Positions 22,323-30,488 of a stretch of DNA of 35,223 nucleotides are shown here, piece by piece (within the stretch, counting starts at the first letter, position 1; each line of letters starts with the position of its first letter). Source of the stretch: Candidatus Woesearchaeota archaeon (GTDB lineage: Archaea > Nanobdellota > Nanobdellia > Woesearchaeales > GW2011-AR4). Location: contig JAHWGX010000056.1 of assembly GCA_019323655.1 (NCBI GenBank), positions 1-35,223 on the forward strand. The letters are read 5' to 3'. A model generated the notes under the pieces. That model did no database searches and had not been told where the DNA came from. It saw only the letters and a program-made list of their open reading frames with translations. Both the position numbers and the translations under genes were made by a program.

Positions 22323-22345
22323 TTATTTACGATAAATAACGTAAA
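22323..22345. promoter_or_regulatory. Palindromic operator between divergent genes
   Basis: TTATTTA-CGA-TAAATAA (22323-22339) is a perfect 7-bp palindrome, and TTTACG/CGTAAA (22326-22331 with 22340-22345) overlaps it. It lies just upstream of the TATA box at 22355-22362. A dimeric regulator bound here could control the rightward gene and possibly both directions. Confidence 0.5.
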
Positions 22346-22354
22346 ATAGAACAA

Positions 22355-22362
22355 TTTATATA
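22355..22362 (+). promoter_or_regulatory. TATA box of the 22385 gene
   Basis: TTTATATA is centred about 27 nt upstream of the ATG at 22385, giving a leaderless mRNA. Confidence 0.5.
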
Positions 22363-22384
22363 TCAAAGCTGTATTTACTAGCTT

Positions 22385-23140
22385 ATGCCTAAGAAAATTA
22401 ATTATGAGTTTTTGAAAGAATCTATGATGCTTAGATCATTAAAAGGGCATCATTACAACGGAATAAAAAAAGATGCCCAAACATTTGGAGTAAGTGACAA
22501 AACATACAACAAGATATTCAAAGAATTTAAACAACAAGGTTTGCTGGAATATTGTCCTAGAATAGACCCTCTAAAATTGGGATATTTTATTGCTAAAATA
22601 ACTTTTGATATAACTTCAATTGATCTAAAAAGGTACAAAGAGCTTGCAAATTTAAAATATCTTTTCTCTTATGTAACAAAAATAAGTTTGGTATGGGATG
22701 ATGAAATTTGCGTTGAATTTATTTCTAATAACCAGAGAGAACTTTCAAAATTTCTAAATTTTATGAATTTCCATTTTAAATTACGACCAAATAACATGAT
22801 TATAGAGCGAGGTTCGTTTGAAGATTGGTTAATAAATTTAAAGGGTGCAAAAAAATATTATAAACATTTAGAAAATAAGATTATCTCTATACAAAAAGAT
22901 TTAACTAAATTGGAAAAACAGGCACTTATTTTTTTGTTTGAAGATGCTTATAGGATCCGATTAGAAAAAGATCTTAAAACTGAATTTATAAAAAAATTCG
23001 GAGAAACAAAGTCTAAAGAAATACTAACTAAATTCAAAAACAATAAGATATTAATTATGCAGGGAGTTATTATTAAGGTTTTACCAAATGCTAGACAAAG
23101 AAGAAAGATACTTGCAAAAATAAAAAAAGAACTCCAATAA
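22385..23140 (+). CDS. HTH regulator-like protein (251 aa)
   Basis: The N-terminal ~55 residues resemble a winged helix-turn-helix (GIKKDAQTFGVSDKTYNKIF, then FKQQGLLEYCPRID). The middle resembles the ligand-binding half of Lrp/AsnC-type proteins: strands GYFIAKITFDI, YLFSYVTKISLVWD and EICVEFIS. The C-terminal ~90 residues are basic and helical. An Lrp-like regulator is my best guess and is not certain. It is divergent from the winged-helix/nuclease operon with a palindromic operator between, so it probably controls that operon. It is the last gene inside the proposed element. Confidence 0.55.
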   Translation: MPKKINYEFLKESMMLRSLKGHHYNGIKKDAQTFGVSDKTYNKIFKEFKQQGLLEYCPRIDPLKLGYFIAKITFDITSIDLKRYKELANLKYLFSYVTKISLVWDDEICVEFISNNQRELSKFLNFMNFHFKLRPNNMIIERGSFEDWLINLKGAKKYYKHLENKIISIQKDLTKLEKQALIFLFEDAYRIRLEKDLKTEFIKKFGETKSKEILTKFKNNKILIMQGVIIKVLPNARQRRKILAKIKKELQ

Positions 23141-23325
23141 CCATTATTTCCACACCAACTATTCCATTAAGAACACCTAGAACATAAAAACATGCGTAAG
23201 GTATATTAAGGAGTTTGGTTTTTCAATATCCTATAGCTATAATTTGGCAAAACAGCAAAAATGGTGTTGGGATGCCGGAAGTTTAAGCTAAATCAAAACT
23301 GAGAATCGGCCAAAAAAGGCTTAAA

Positions 23326-24540
23326 ATGCTATTTGCAGAGTTAATTATTGCTGCTTTGCTCGGTGTGACTTCCGGGGTAATAACAGGCATCATCCCGGGC
23401 ATTCACATAAATCTTGTAAGCTTACTGGTCGTCAGCTTTTCAGCTTATTTGCTTAATATTTTCTCATTGCCCTCTTTAGGGGTCTTCATAATCTCAATGG
23501 CAATTACACACACTTTCCTTGATGTTCTGCCGGCAATTTTTCTTGGAGCGCCGGATGCAGACACTGCTTTGGGCGTGTTGCCAGGGCATAGGCTGTTATT
23601 GCAGGGGATGGGCTACGAGGCAGTAAAGCTGACAGTAATAGGCTCTTTATTTAGCCTTATCTTGACTTTAATTTTGTTTCCATTATTTATTTTAATAGTT
23701 CCGAATATTTATGAAACTTTGCAGCCATTTATTGGATGGTTATTGCTGGCAGTTGTTTTATATATGATTCTAATGGAAAAAGGTCTGAACGGAAAGTTCT
23801 GGGCGTTTGCAGTCTTTATGATGGCAGGAATATTGGGGATTATTGACTTAACAATGCCTAATTTAAAGCAGCCCTTGTTTCCGATGCTTTCTGGCTTATT
23901 TGGCATAAGCATGCTGGTTGTGAGCCTGTCAAATAAAGTTGAGATACCCAGGCAAAGAATAACAGACACTATAAGGATTCCTAAGCTTGAGAATGCAAGA
24001 GCATTGATAGCAGGAACTTTTTCAGGCAGCTTTGTAAGCTTTTTTCCGGGCCTAGGTCCTGCACAGGCAGCAATTTTAGGAAGCCAGATAATGGGAAAGC
24101 TCAGCAATTACTCTTTTTTAATCTTAATCGGAGGCATTAACACAGTCAACATGGCAGTCAGTTTAGTAAGCTTATACACAATAAACAAGGCAAGAAACGG
24201 GGCAGTGCTGGCTATAAGGGAAATTTTAACTACAATAGACCTAAATACACTGCTTCTTTTTCTTGCAGCAATCCTGCTTGCAGGAGGAATCGCAGCCTTT
24301 TTAGCGCTTTACCTGGCAAGGATTTTCATAAAAATAGTGGAAAAGGTCAATTATTCAATGCTGTGCATCTTTATAATTTTCTTAATAACAATAATGGCCT
24401 TTTATTTTTCTTCCTGGACGGGATTGTTAATATTAATAGTCTCCACTTCCATAGGCATAATACCCAACCTTGTCAATGTTAAAAGAAGCCATTCTATGGG
24501 GTGCTTGATGCTGCCGGTTATTTTGTTTTTTGTTTTGTAA
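23326..24540 (+). CDS. TctA-family integral membrane transporter (DUF112-like)
   Basis: This is a polytopic membrane protein of the tripartite tricarboxylate transporter TctA family (archaeal branch), about 404 residues, full length. Family signs are the N-terminal GVTSGVITGIIPGIHINLVS and the mid-protein GTFSGSFVSFFPGLGPAQAA, each a glycine/proline-rich re-entrant motif, with about ten hydrophobic spans. The substrate is unknown. Its first ~20 codons are paralogous to the truncated frame at 3529. I infer they were supplied by the integrated element, with the rest being original chromosome. No good TATA box lies 27 nt upstream; the promoter is unclear. Confidence 0.85.
   Translation: MLFAELIIAALLGVTSGVITGIIPGIHINLVSLLVVSFSAYLLNIFSLPSLGVFIISMAITHTFLDVLPAIFLGAPDADTALGVLPGHRLLLQGMGYEAVKLTVIGSLFSLILTLILFPLFILIVPNIYETLQPFIGWLLLAVVLYMILMEKGLNGKFWAFAVFMMAGILGIIDLTMPNLKQPLFPMLSGLFGISMLVVSLSNKVEIPRQRITDTIRIPKLENARALIAGTFSGSFVSFFPGLGPAQAAILGSQIMGKLSNYSFLILIGGINTVNMAVSLVSLYTINKARNGAVLAIREILTTIDLNTLLLFLAAILLAGGIAAFLALYLARIFIKIVEKVNYSMLCIFIIFLITIMAFYFSSWTGLLILIVSTSIGIIPNLVNVKRSHSMGCLMLPVILFFVL
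23383..23388. other. Proposed right attachment core in tctA
   Basis: ACAGGC here matches ACAGGC at 3583-3588, at the same codons of the two tctA copies. It is the last shared sequence before the left copy diverges completely. Six bases is a plausible strand-exchange overlap but is weak evidence by itself. Confidence 0.35.
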
Positions 24541-24565
24541 TCCAAATAAAAATTTAAACAAAACC

Positions 24566-24574
24566 TTTTTATAT
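24566..24574 (+). promoter_or_regulatory. TATA box of lonB
   Basis: TTTTTATAT is centred 26 nt upstream of the ATG at 24596. This fixes that start and a leaderless mRNA. Confidence 0.6.
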
Positions 24575-24595
24575 GTACTATACACTTCTGTAACT

Positions 24596-26719
24596 ATGGC
24601 CAAAAAACCTGGAAAAGAGGGAAAAGCAAAAACAGCTGCAGCTGCAATTGCCTCACCCAAAATACCAAAGAACTTCAGGTCCACTGCCGAGATACAGGTC
24701 TCAAAAAACCTTGTTGAGCAGATTATGGGGCAGGATGAGGCAGTTGAAGTAATAAAAAAATCTGCTGAGCAGAGAAGGAATGTTCTGCTTATAGGAGAGC
24801 CGGGGACAGGAAAGAGCATGCTCGGCTTAGCGCTTGCAGAGCTTCTTCCAAAAGAGAAGCTTATGGATATACTTGCATTCCCGAATCCCAATGACGAAAA
24901 TGCGCCTTTAATAAGGGCAGTTCCTGCCGGGCAGGGCCGTGATTTGGTCGCACGGGCAAGAATACAGGGAATGAGCATGTTCAAAAACCAGAACATAATC
25001 TTCTTTATTTTTATTCTGGTGGCAATGTTTGCGCCGTGGTGGCTGTTTAGTTACTACGGGAATAAGTATGATTATACTGTTGGCGCAATTATTTTTGCCG
25101 CTTCTTTTGTAGGCTCTTTCCTTTTGTTGGCATCCTTTATCCTTTTCATTAACATGGGCAAAAGAATGGAAGGCCGCGTTAAAATACCCAAGGTTATTGT
25201 TGACAACTTTAAGAAAAAGCAGGCTCCATTTCATGATGCAACCGGAGCGCATGCAGGCGCTTTGTTAGGAGATGTGCTTCATGACCCCTTCCAGACATTT
25301 TTCCCAATGGTAAAATTAAATTTTCCCAACGGTAAAAAGAGGCAAATTAAAGAAGAAATCGATACCATAATCGCTGAGAATAAAACTAAGACATTAAGAA
25401 GAGAAAATAATTACGAAGCAATCCATCTCCTAAAAAACGAGCTTTTTGTTATGGGTGAAACTAATGGTTCAATTTCTCCAGTTGAAGTTTTATCAGCAAA
25501 TAGGTATGATTATGATGGTAAAATGATAAAACTAACAACTTCCAAAAATGAGGAACTCATAGTTACACCAGAACATAAAATAGCTGTTTGGGAAAATGGA
25601 AGAATTGTATATGTGGAAGCTAAAAACATTAAAGAAAGAGATGAAATTGTTTCTGGATCAGAAGATGTAATCATTGATGAACAAGACATAATCAATACAT
25701 ATGATAAAAGACAACAAGAGCAATGCAGATTATACTACCAATATTCAGATATCAGAGCACAAAATCCAACTTGGGGATATAAAAAAATTGCAAAAACAAT
25801 GGGGCAAAATATTGGAAAAACCAGATGGTGGTATGAAAAAAAACATATCCCCATTCCAATTCGAACTGCTACTTGGTTAAAATCAAAAGGATTGATACCC
25901 TTAAAAATCGATAATCCTAAACTGCCATTAATTGCAAAAGTATTAGGTGCAACCTTTGGTGATGGCGGGGTTTTTGAAAATCTTAACGGAATATTCTTAT
26001 CAAGTTCTGAAAAAGATGCTGTTGAAGAATTCGGCAGAGATTTAGAGAAAATATTCGGATTAAGCAAAAATGAAAATTCAAGAATAATTGAAGGGGGGAT
26101 TTACGGCCATTCGTGGTGCTATCAAAACACAAACAGGGATGTTATAAGGTTTTTCTTGGCATTAGGTGCTCCCAAAGGCAATAAAACTAATCTAGAATTA
26201 AAAATTCCAGTTTGGATTAAATTAAACGAGAATTATGAGAATGAATTTTATGGTTCGTTCTTGGGAGGGGAACTTGGAACCCCCATAATCCATAAACAGG
26301 GCAATTATTTGACTAGCTTAGAAGTAGGGATTACAGGATTGCCTAAATTCAAAGAAAACAGAATTAATTTCTTGAATGAACTTGCTATTTATTTTGATAG
26401 GAATAAAATCAGTACAACCTCCATTTATGAAGGAAAATCAAAAACAGAAGGTTCTTTGATATTTAGGTTATTAATTGAAAAGAAAATCGATAATGTGATA
26501 TTATTCTTAATGAACATCAAAATTAATTATTGTAAATACAAGGTATGCAGATTATACAAGGCCTTAGGAGAATGGGCAAAATTAAAGAAAGAAAAGTACC
26601 TTGAATTAATTAATAAAGGATATGGTGCAGAACGAGTAATGCAAATTTTGAATTTAACACCCAACTCTACATATTTACTATTGAATCATTTTGGATCTAA
26701 GTCTGAGGCAACAGCATGA
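24596..26719 (+). CDS. lonB: LonB protease N-terminal half fused to N-intein with endonuclease
   Basis: Residues 1-233 are the N-extein of archaeal membrane-bound LonB: Walker A GEPGTGKS at 67-74 and two membrane spans (about 133-153 and 161-187). At DPFQ (230-233) the protease sequence stops and an intein begins. TFFPMVKLNFPNGKKRQI looks like block A, but with Thr as residue 1. Block B is VTPEHKI (T324, H327). Two LAGLIDADG-type motifs follow (LGATFGDGG 450-458 with D456; YGSFLGGELG 552-561 with E559). The frame ends by TGA overlapping the next ATG. I chose the ATG at 24596 from the TATA spacing. Alone this half has no Walker B or protease site. Confidence 0.85.
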   Translation: MAKKPGKEGKAKTAAAAIASPKIPKNFRSTAEIQVSKNLVEQIMGQDEAVEVIKKSAEQRRNVLLIGEPGTGKSMLGLALAELLPKEKLMDILAFPNPNDENAPLIRAVPAGQGRDLVARARIQGMSMFKNQNIIFFIFILVAMFAPWWLFSYYGNKYDYTVGAIIFAASFVGSFLLLASFILFINMGKRMEGRVKIPKVIVDNFKKKQAPFHDATGAHAGALLGDVLHDPFQTFFPMVKLNFPNGKKRQIKEEIDTIIAENKTKTLRRENNYEAIHLLKNELFVMGETNGSISPVEVLSANRYDYDGKMIKLTTSKNEELIVTPEHKIAVWENGRIVYVEAKNIKERDEIVSGSEDVIIDEQDIINTYDKRQQEQCRLYYQYSDIRAQNPTWGYKKIAKTMGQNIGKTRWWYEKKHIPIPIRTATWLKSKGLIPLKIDNPKLPLIAKVLGATFGDGGVFENLNGIFLSSSEKDAVEEFGRDLEKIFGLSKNENSRIIEGGIYGHSWCYQNTNRDVIRFFLALGAPKGNKTNLELKIPVWIKLNENYENEFYGSFLGGELGTPIIHKQGNYLTSLEVGITGLPKFKENRINFLNELAIYFDRNKISTTSIYEGKSKTEGSLIFRLLIEKKIDNVILFLMNIKINYCKYKVCRLYKALGEWAKLKKEKYLELINKGYGAERVMQILNLTPNSTYLLLNHFGSKSEATA

Positions 26720-26832
26720 AACTTACCAAACAAACCATCAAAACAATAGAAAAAATTCATTATAAAGGTAAATTGTATAATGTTACAACCAGCTCAGGCA
26801 ATGTGATAGTTAATGGGGTGCTATGCAAAAAC
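25295..26832 (+). other. Intein in lonB, split by an ATGA junction
   Basis: The N-part is 474 residues (234-707 of the first protein) and the C-part is 39 residues of the second protein, ending LYNVTTSSGNVIVNGVLCKN before extein Ser40. The terminal Asn is present but the penultimate residue is Lys, not the usual His. Removing it joins DPFQ to SGGLGTPAHERV, the normal LonB sequence. The break lies just before block F, where natural split inteins usually break. The intein DNA is more AT-rich than the flanking lonB. Confidence 0.85.
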
Positions 26833-28086
26833 TCAGGAGGCTTAGGAACGCCGGCGCATGAGCGCGTAGTAGCTGGGATGATACATAAATCCCATCTTGG
26901 AGTTTTGTTTGTAGATGAAATAGCAACCCTACACCCCGCAACGCAACAAGAGCTTTTGTCAGCAATGCAGGAAAAGAAATTCTCTATTACCGGGCAAAGC
27001 GAAAGGTCTGCAGGGGCAATGGTAAGGACAGAATCGGTTCCCTGCGATTTTATTTTGGTTGCTGCAGGAAACATGGAGACAGTAAAGCATATGCACCCGG
27101 CATTAAGGAGCAGGATAAGGGGCTATGGCTATGAAATTTATATGAAAGACACGCTGCCTGATACAGAGGAAAACCGGAATAAGCTTACGGTCTTTATAGC
27201 CCAGGAAGTTGTTAAAGACGGGAAAATACCTCACTTTTCAAGAGAAGCGGTTAACGAGATTATAGAAGAGGCAAGAAGGCGCGCAAACAGGAAAGGCCAT
27301 CTTACTCTGCGCCTGAGGGATTTAGGAGGATTAATAAGGGCAGCAGGTGACCTGGCTAAAGAGCAGAAAGCAGCTTTAGTTACGGAAAAGCATGTGAGGG
27401 ATGCAAAGAATCTTGCAAGAACATTGGAGCAGCAGATTGCTGACAAGTACATCGAGCAGAAAAAGGAATATGAGGTTATTGTTACAGCAGGAAAACGGGT
27501 TGGCAGGGTTAACGGACTGGCAGTTATTGGAGTTTCTCCGCCTTACTCTGGAATCATTTTGCCGATAGAGGCAGAGGTAACTCCCGGGGGAAAGGAAAGC
27601 GAGATAATAGCTACAGGCAAATTAGGCGAGATAGCAAAAGAAGCCATAAAAAATGTCTCTGCAATCATAAAAAAATATTTCGGCGAGGATATAAAAGAGA
27701 CTTATGACCTGTACGTCCAGTTCCTGCAAACCTATGAAGGTGTTGAAGGCGATTCAGCAAGCATTGCAGTTGCAACTGCCATAATATCAGCATTCAAGAA
27801 AATTCCTGTTAAGCAGGATACTGCAATGACAGGCTCATTGTCTGTCAGGGGGGAAGTCCTTCCAATAGGCGGTGTGACATCCAAAGTTGAGGCAGCAATA
27901 GAAGCCGGCATAAAGACAATAATAGTGCCAAAATCCAACTTGAGGGATATAGTAGTCCCAAGGCAAAAGCTGGGTAATGTAAATATCATAGCAGTAGATA
28001 CCATAGAGGAAGTCTTAAAGGAATCCTTGGACTGGAAAGGAAAAGAGGCAATTCTTAAGAAGATACTAGAGAAGAAGCGGCAATAA
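26716..28086 (+). CDS. lonB: C-intein fused to LonB C-terminal half
   Basis: Residues 1-39 are the C-intein (block F/G, ending CKN). From Ser40 (SGGLGTPAHERV) it is the LonB C-extein: Walker B LGVLFVDEIATL at 61-72, AAA+ sensor/Arg-finger region (MHPALRSRIRG), and a Lon-type Ser-Lys protease domain with S347 in GDSAS and K390 in GVTSK. The ATG overlaps the upstream TGA by four bases (ATGA), and this frame is closed by another TGA at 26704. The two genes thus overlap only in a 13-nt window. Spliced LonB would be 233 + 417 = 650 residues, normal for archaeal LonB. Confidence 0.88.
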   Translation: MKLTKQTIKTIEKIHYKGKLYNVTTSSGNVIVNGVLCKNSGGLGTPAHERVVAGMIHKSHLGVLFVDEIATLHPATQQELLSAMQEKKFSITGQSERSAGAMVRTESVPCDFILVAAGNMETVKHMHPALRSRIRGYGYEIYMKDTLPDTEENRNKLTVFIAQEVVKDGKIPHFSREAVNEIIEEARRRANRKGHLTLRLRDLGGLIRAAGDLAKEQKAALVTEKHVRDAKNLARTLEQQIADKYIEQKKEYEVIVTAGKRVGRVNGLAVIGVSPPYSGIILPIEAEVTPGGKESEIIATGKLGEIAKEAIKNVSAIIKKYFGEDIKETYDLYVQFLQTYEGVEGDSASIAVATAIISAFKKIPVKQDTAMTGSLSVRGEVLPIGGVTSKVEAAIEAGIKTIIVPKSNLRDIVVPRQKLGNVNIIAVDTIEEVLKESLDWKGKEAILKKILEKKRQ

Positions 28087-28139
28087 TCCAAGTCCAATAA
28101 AGCCCCCATATTTAACTAAAATGGAGAATTAGAACTATA

Positions 28140-28280
28140 ATGGAATTTAAAAAAATTGGTAAATTTCTTACAATAGCGGTTTTAATTTTTGTATTAGAGA
28201 TTAGCACTGTTTTTTTACAAACCCTTTCAATGACATCACATATCTTAAGACCTCTTTTTCAAGGATTTTGGGGTTATTAA
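28140..28280 (+). CDS. Possible 46-aa membrane micro-protein
   Basis: MEFKKIGKFLTIAVLIFVLE begins like a genuine basic-plus-hydrophobic membrane N-terminus, and an ATATTTAACT 28 nt upstream could be its TATA box. The second half overlaps the 3' end of the convergent hydrolase gene and is probably not conserved. It may be a truncated gene start. Confidence 0.3.
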   Translation: MEFKKIGKFLTIAVLIFVLEISTVFLQTLSMTSHILRPLFQGFWGY

Positions 28281-29040
28281 GAACAATGATGTGATTCGCT
28301 TCTGGGATAATATCCAGTTCAGATGTTCTCACCAAATTATGGATTTTTTTGGCTTTACTAAGGTTAAATATAGAGTCTTTTTCCCCTTCAATAACCAGGG
28401 TAGGTTGGTCAATACTCTTTAGGACCTTAATGCCGTTAAAATCAGCCAGATTTTCATAAGTAAACAGCCATGATTTAAGGGATGTATGGGCTATGTCTGA
28501 GAAGATTCTTGGAAGATTCCAATCTCCTGTTCCGGAAAATTGATCATAATTTACGTGAGAGAAGTGCTTATTGCGCAAACTCTTATTTGTTAAAATACGA
28601 TTTAATATATCTGTAAAAAAGGGATTATTTTTAAAAAATTTTTTAATGGCCTTTGGGGCTTTGTACGTAGTATCTACCAGAATATAAGATTTGGCAAGAT
28701 TTGGAAACAGCTTATGAAACATTATTGTGATTACTCCGCCAAAACAATGGCCAATGAGTACAAAATCCGCAATTTTCTCTTTTCGGACAACTTCGTAAAT
28801 GTCTTTTGCAAAATTTTCAATTGTGTAATCAGATGGCAAGTCCGGCCTGCCGGATTTCCCATGTCCCCTTAGGTCTATTGCAATTGTAGAAAACCCCTTT
28901 CTGCTGAAAAATGCCCTTTCCTTTTTCCATGCTGTTAAGTCTCCTCCCGCTCCGTGAAGGAACACCAGAAACTTGCCGGATGCTCTTGACACATCATAAT
29001 TTATTCTTGTGCCATCAAATGATTTGATTTGCTTTTGCAT
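28201..29040 (-). CDS. Alpha/beta hydrolase with Cys in the nucleophile elbow
   Basis: This has the classic alpha/beta-hydrolase order: oxyanion loop HGAGGD (29-34), DLRGHG (56-61), nucleophile elbow GHCFGG with Cys99 where Ser is usual, an acid Asp in EGEKDS, and a late His in EANHIIVLN. The length of 279 aa is normal. Cys nucleophiles occur in dienelactone hydrolases, so it may be active, or the change may be a specialisation. The substrate is unknown. An SD (AGAGGGGG) precedes the ATG and a TATA-like TATTTAATT lies near 29065-29075. Confidence 0.82.
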   Translation of the reverse strand: MQKQIKSFDGTRINYDVSRASGKFLVFLHGAGGDLTAWKKERAFFSRKGFSTIAIDLRGHGKSGRPDLPSDYTIENFAKDIYEVVRKEKIADFVLIGHCFGGVITIMFHKLFPNLAKSYILVDTTYKAPKAIKKFFKNNPFFTDILNRILTNKSLRNKHFSHVNYDQFSGTGDWNLPRIFSDIAHTSLKSWLFTYENLADFNGIKVLKSIDQPTLVIEGEKDSIFNLSKAKKIHNLVRTSELDIIPEANHIIVLNNPKILEKEVLRYVMSLKGFVKKQC

Positions 29041-29172
29041 AACCCCCTCTTAATTCACTTAATTAAATACCTTCCTATTAAACTAGGGTTGAAAGTGTTG
29101 CTTAGCCAGGGCTAGCGTAGGGTATAGATTTTATTTTTTTGGCAGGGTAATCAGCCGCAATAATCAGAAACA

Positions 29173-29183
29173 TTTTTATATAA
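29173..29183 (+). promoter_or_regulatory. TATA box of serS
   Basis: TTTTTATATAA is centred 27 nt upstream of the ATG at 29205. The mRNA is leaderless. Confidence 0.6.
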
Positions 29184-29204
29184 TTCTTATTAGCATTAAA
29201 GCAA

Positions 29205-30488
29205 ATGCTTACAATAAAATTCATAAGGGAAAATACTGGTATTGTAAAGGCTGACCTAAAGAAAAGGAATGATACTGAAAAGCTGAAGTGGATAGATGTT
29301 CTGCTGGAAAAAGACAGGGAATATCTCAGCCTGCTGAAAAAAGAGCAGGAATTGCGGCACAGAAGAAACTTGTTGACAGACGAAATAAGGCAGCTGAAAA
29401 AGCAGGGCAAAGACATTAAGGAAAAAATAAAGGAGGCCCAGGAATTTCCGAAAAAAGTCACTGAGCTGACAGAAAAGGTGGAAAAGCTCAGAAATGAAAT
29501 AAGGCATTACCTTATGAGGATTCCCAATATTCTGCATGAGTCTGTTCCTGTAGGGAAGGATGATACTGAGAACAAGACTGTAAGGAAATGGGGGGAAATA
29601 AAAAAATTCAATTTTGAATTAAAGACTCATGGGGAAATAATTGAAAATCTGGGTTTAGGGGATTTTGATAATGCTGCCAAGGTTTCTGGCAGGGGATTTT
29701 ATTATTTGCTGAATGAACTGGCTTTAATGGACATGGCATTGCAGAAATTCGCGATTGATAACCTGATAAAAAAGGGCTATATCCTTGCAGAGGTTCCGTT
29801 GATGCTCAGAAGAAAGCCCTACGAAGGGGTTACTGATTTAGGGGATTTCGAGACAATGATGTACAAGATTGACAAAGAGGATTTGTATTTAATAGCCACC
29901 TCAGAGCATGCAATTGGGGCAAGGTTCATGAATCATTTGTTTGATGAGAAAGAGCTTCCGGCAAAATTTGTTGGCGTGAGCGCGTGCTTCAGAAAGGAGA
30001 TTGGAAGCCATGGAATTGATGAAAAAGGAATTTTTAGGGTGCATCAATTCAATAAAGTTGAGCAGTTTATTTTCTGCAAGCCTGAAGACAGCTGGAAATT
30101 ACATGAGGAGCTGATAAAAAACGCAGAGGAGATTTTTAAAAAATTAAAGCTGCCATACAGGATTGTTAATATCTGCACAGGAGACATAGGGACTGTAGCA
30201 GCCAAAAAATATGACTTGGAGGTTTACATGCCCAGGGAAAAAACTTACAAAGAGGTTGTTTCCTGCTCAAACTGCACTTCTTACCAGGCAACAAGGCTCA
30301 ACATAAAGTACCAGAAAGGCCCTGAAAAGGAATATGTGCACACATTAAACAGCACTGCAATAGCAACTTCAAGGGCTATACGCGGAATACTGGAAAATTA
30401 CCAGCAGAAAGACGGGACTGTTAAAGTGCCTGCTGCTTTGGTCCCTTATATGAACGGAATAAAGGTTTTGGGAAAAAAGAGCGGCTAA
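29205..30488 (+). CDS. serS: Seryl-tRNA synthetase
   Basis: This class II aminoacyl-tRNA synthetase charges tRNA-Ser. The long antiparallel coiled-coil arm spans residues ~30-105 (EKDREYLSLLKKEQELRHRR onwards). Catalytic motifs are present: motif 2 in CFRKEIGSHGIDEKGIFRVH and motif 3 in NSTAIATSRAIRGILENYQ, with TSEHAIGA and SCSNCTSYQATRLN in between. The length of 427 aa is that of the common bacterial/archaeal type, not the rare methanogen type. It is leaderless and monocistronic; a structured intergenic region follows. Confidence 0.95.
   Translation: MLTIKFIRENTGIVKADLKKRNDTEKLKWIDVLLEKDREYLSLLKKEQELRHRRNLLTDEIRQLKKQGKDIKEKIKEAQEFPKKVTELTEKVEKLRNEIRHYLMRIPNILHESVPVGKDDTENKTVRKWGEIKKFNFELKTHGEIIENLGLGDFDNAAKVSGRGFYYLLNELALMDMALQKFAIDNLIKKGYILAEVPLMLRRKPYEGVTDLGDFETMMYKIDKEDLYLIATSEHAIGARFMNHLFDEKELPAKFVGVSACFRKEIGSHGIDEKGIFRVHQFNKVEQFIFCKPEDSWKLHEELIKNAEEIFKKLKLPYRIVNICTGDIGTVAAKKYDLEVYMPREKTYKEVVSCSNCTSYQATRLNIKYQKGPEKEYVHTLNSTAIATSRAIRGILENYQQKDGTVKVPAALVPYMNGIKVLGKKSG

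Larger units (their letters stand above)
3583..23388. mobile_element. Putative ~19.8-kb integrated element in tctA
   Basis: The proposed ends are the short shared ACAGGC inside the tctA remnant (3583-3588) and inside the complete tctA (23383-23388). A tyrosine integrase lies just inside the left end, as in many archaeal integrative elements. The content is accessory (IS remnants, gene fragments, secreted proteins, putative TA/defence genes), while ribosomal, lonB and serS genes flank it. The element would carry its own diverged first ~20 codons of tctA, restoring the gene on the right. The exact core is too short to be certain; this is an inference from gene content and the split gene. Confidence 0.5.
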
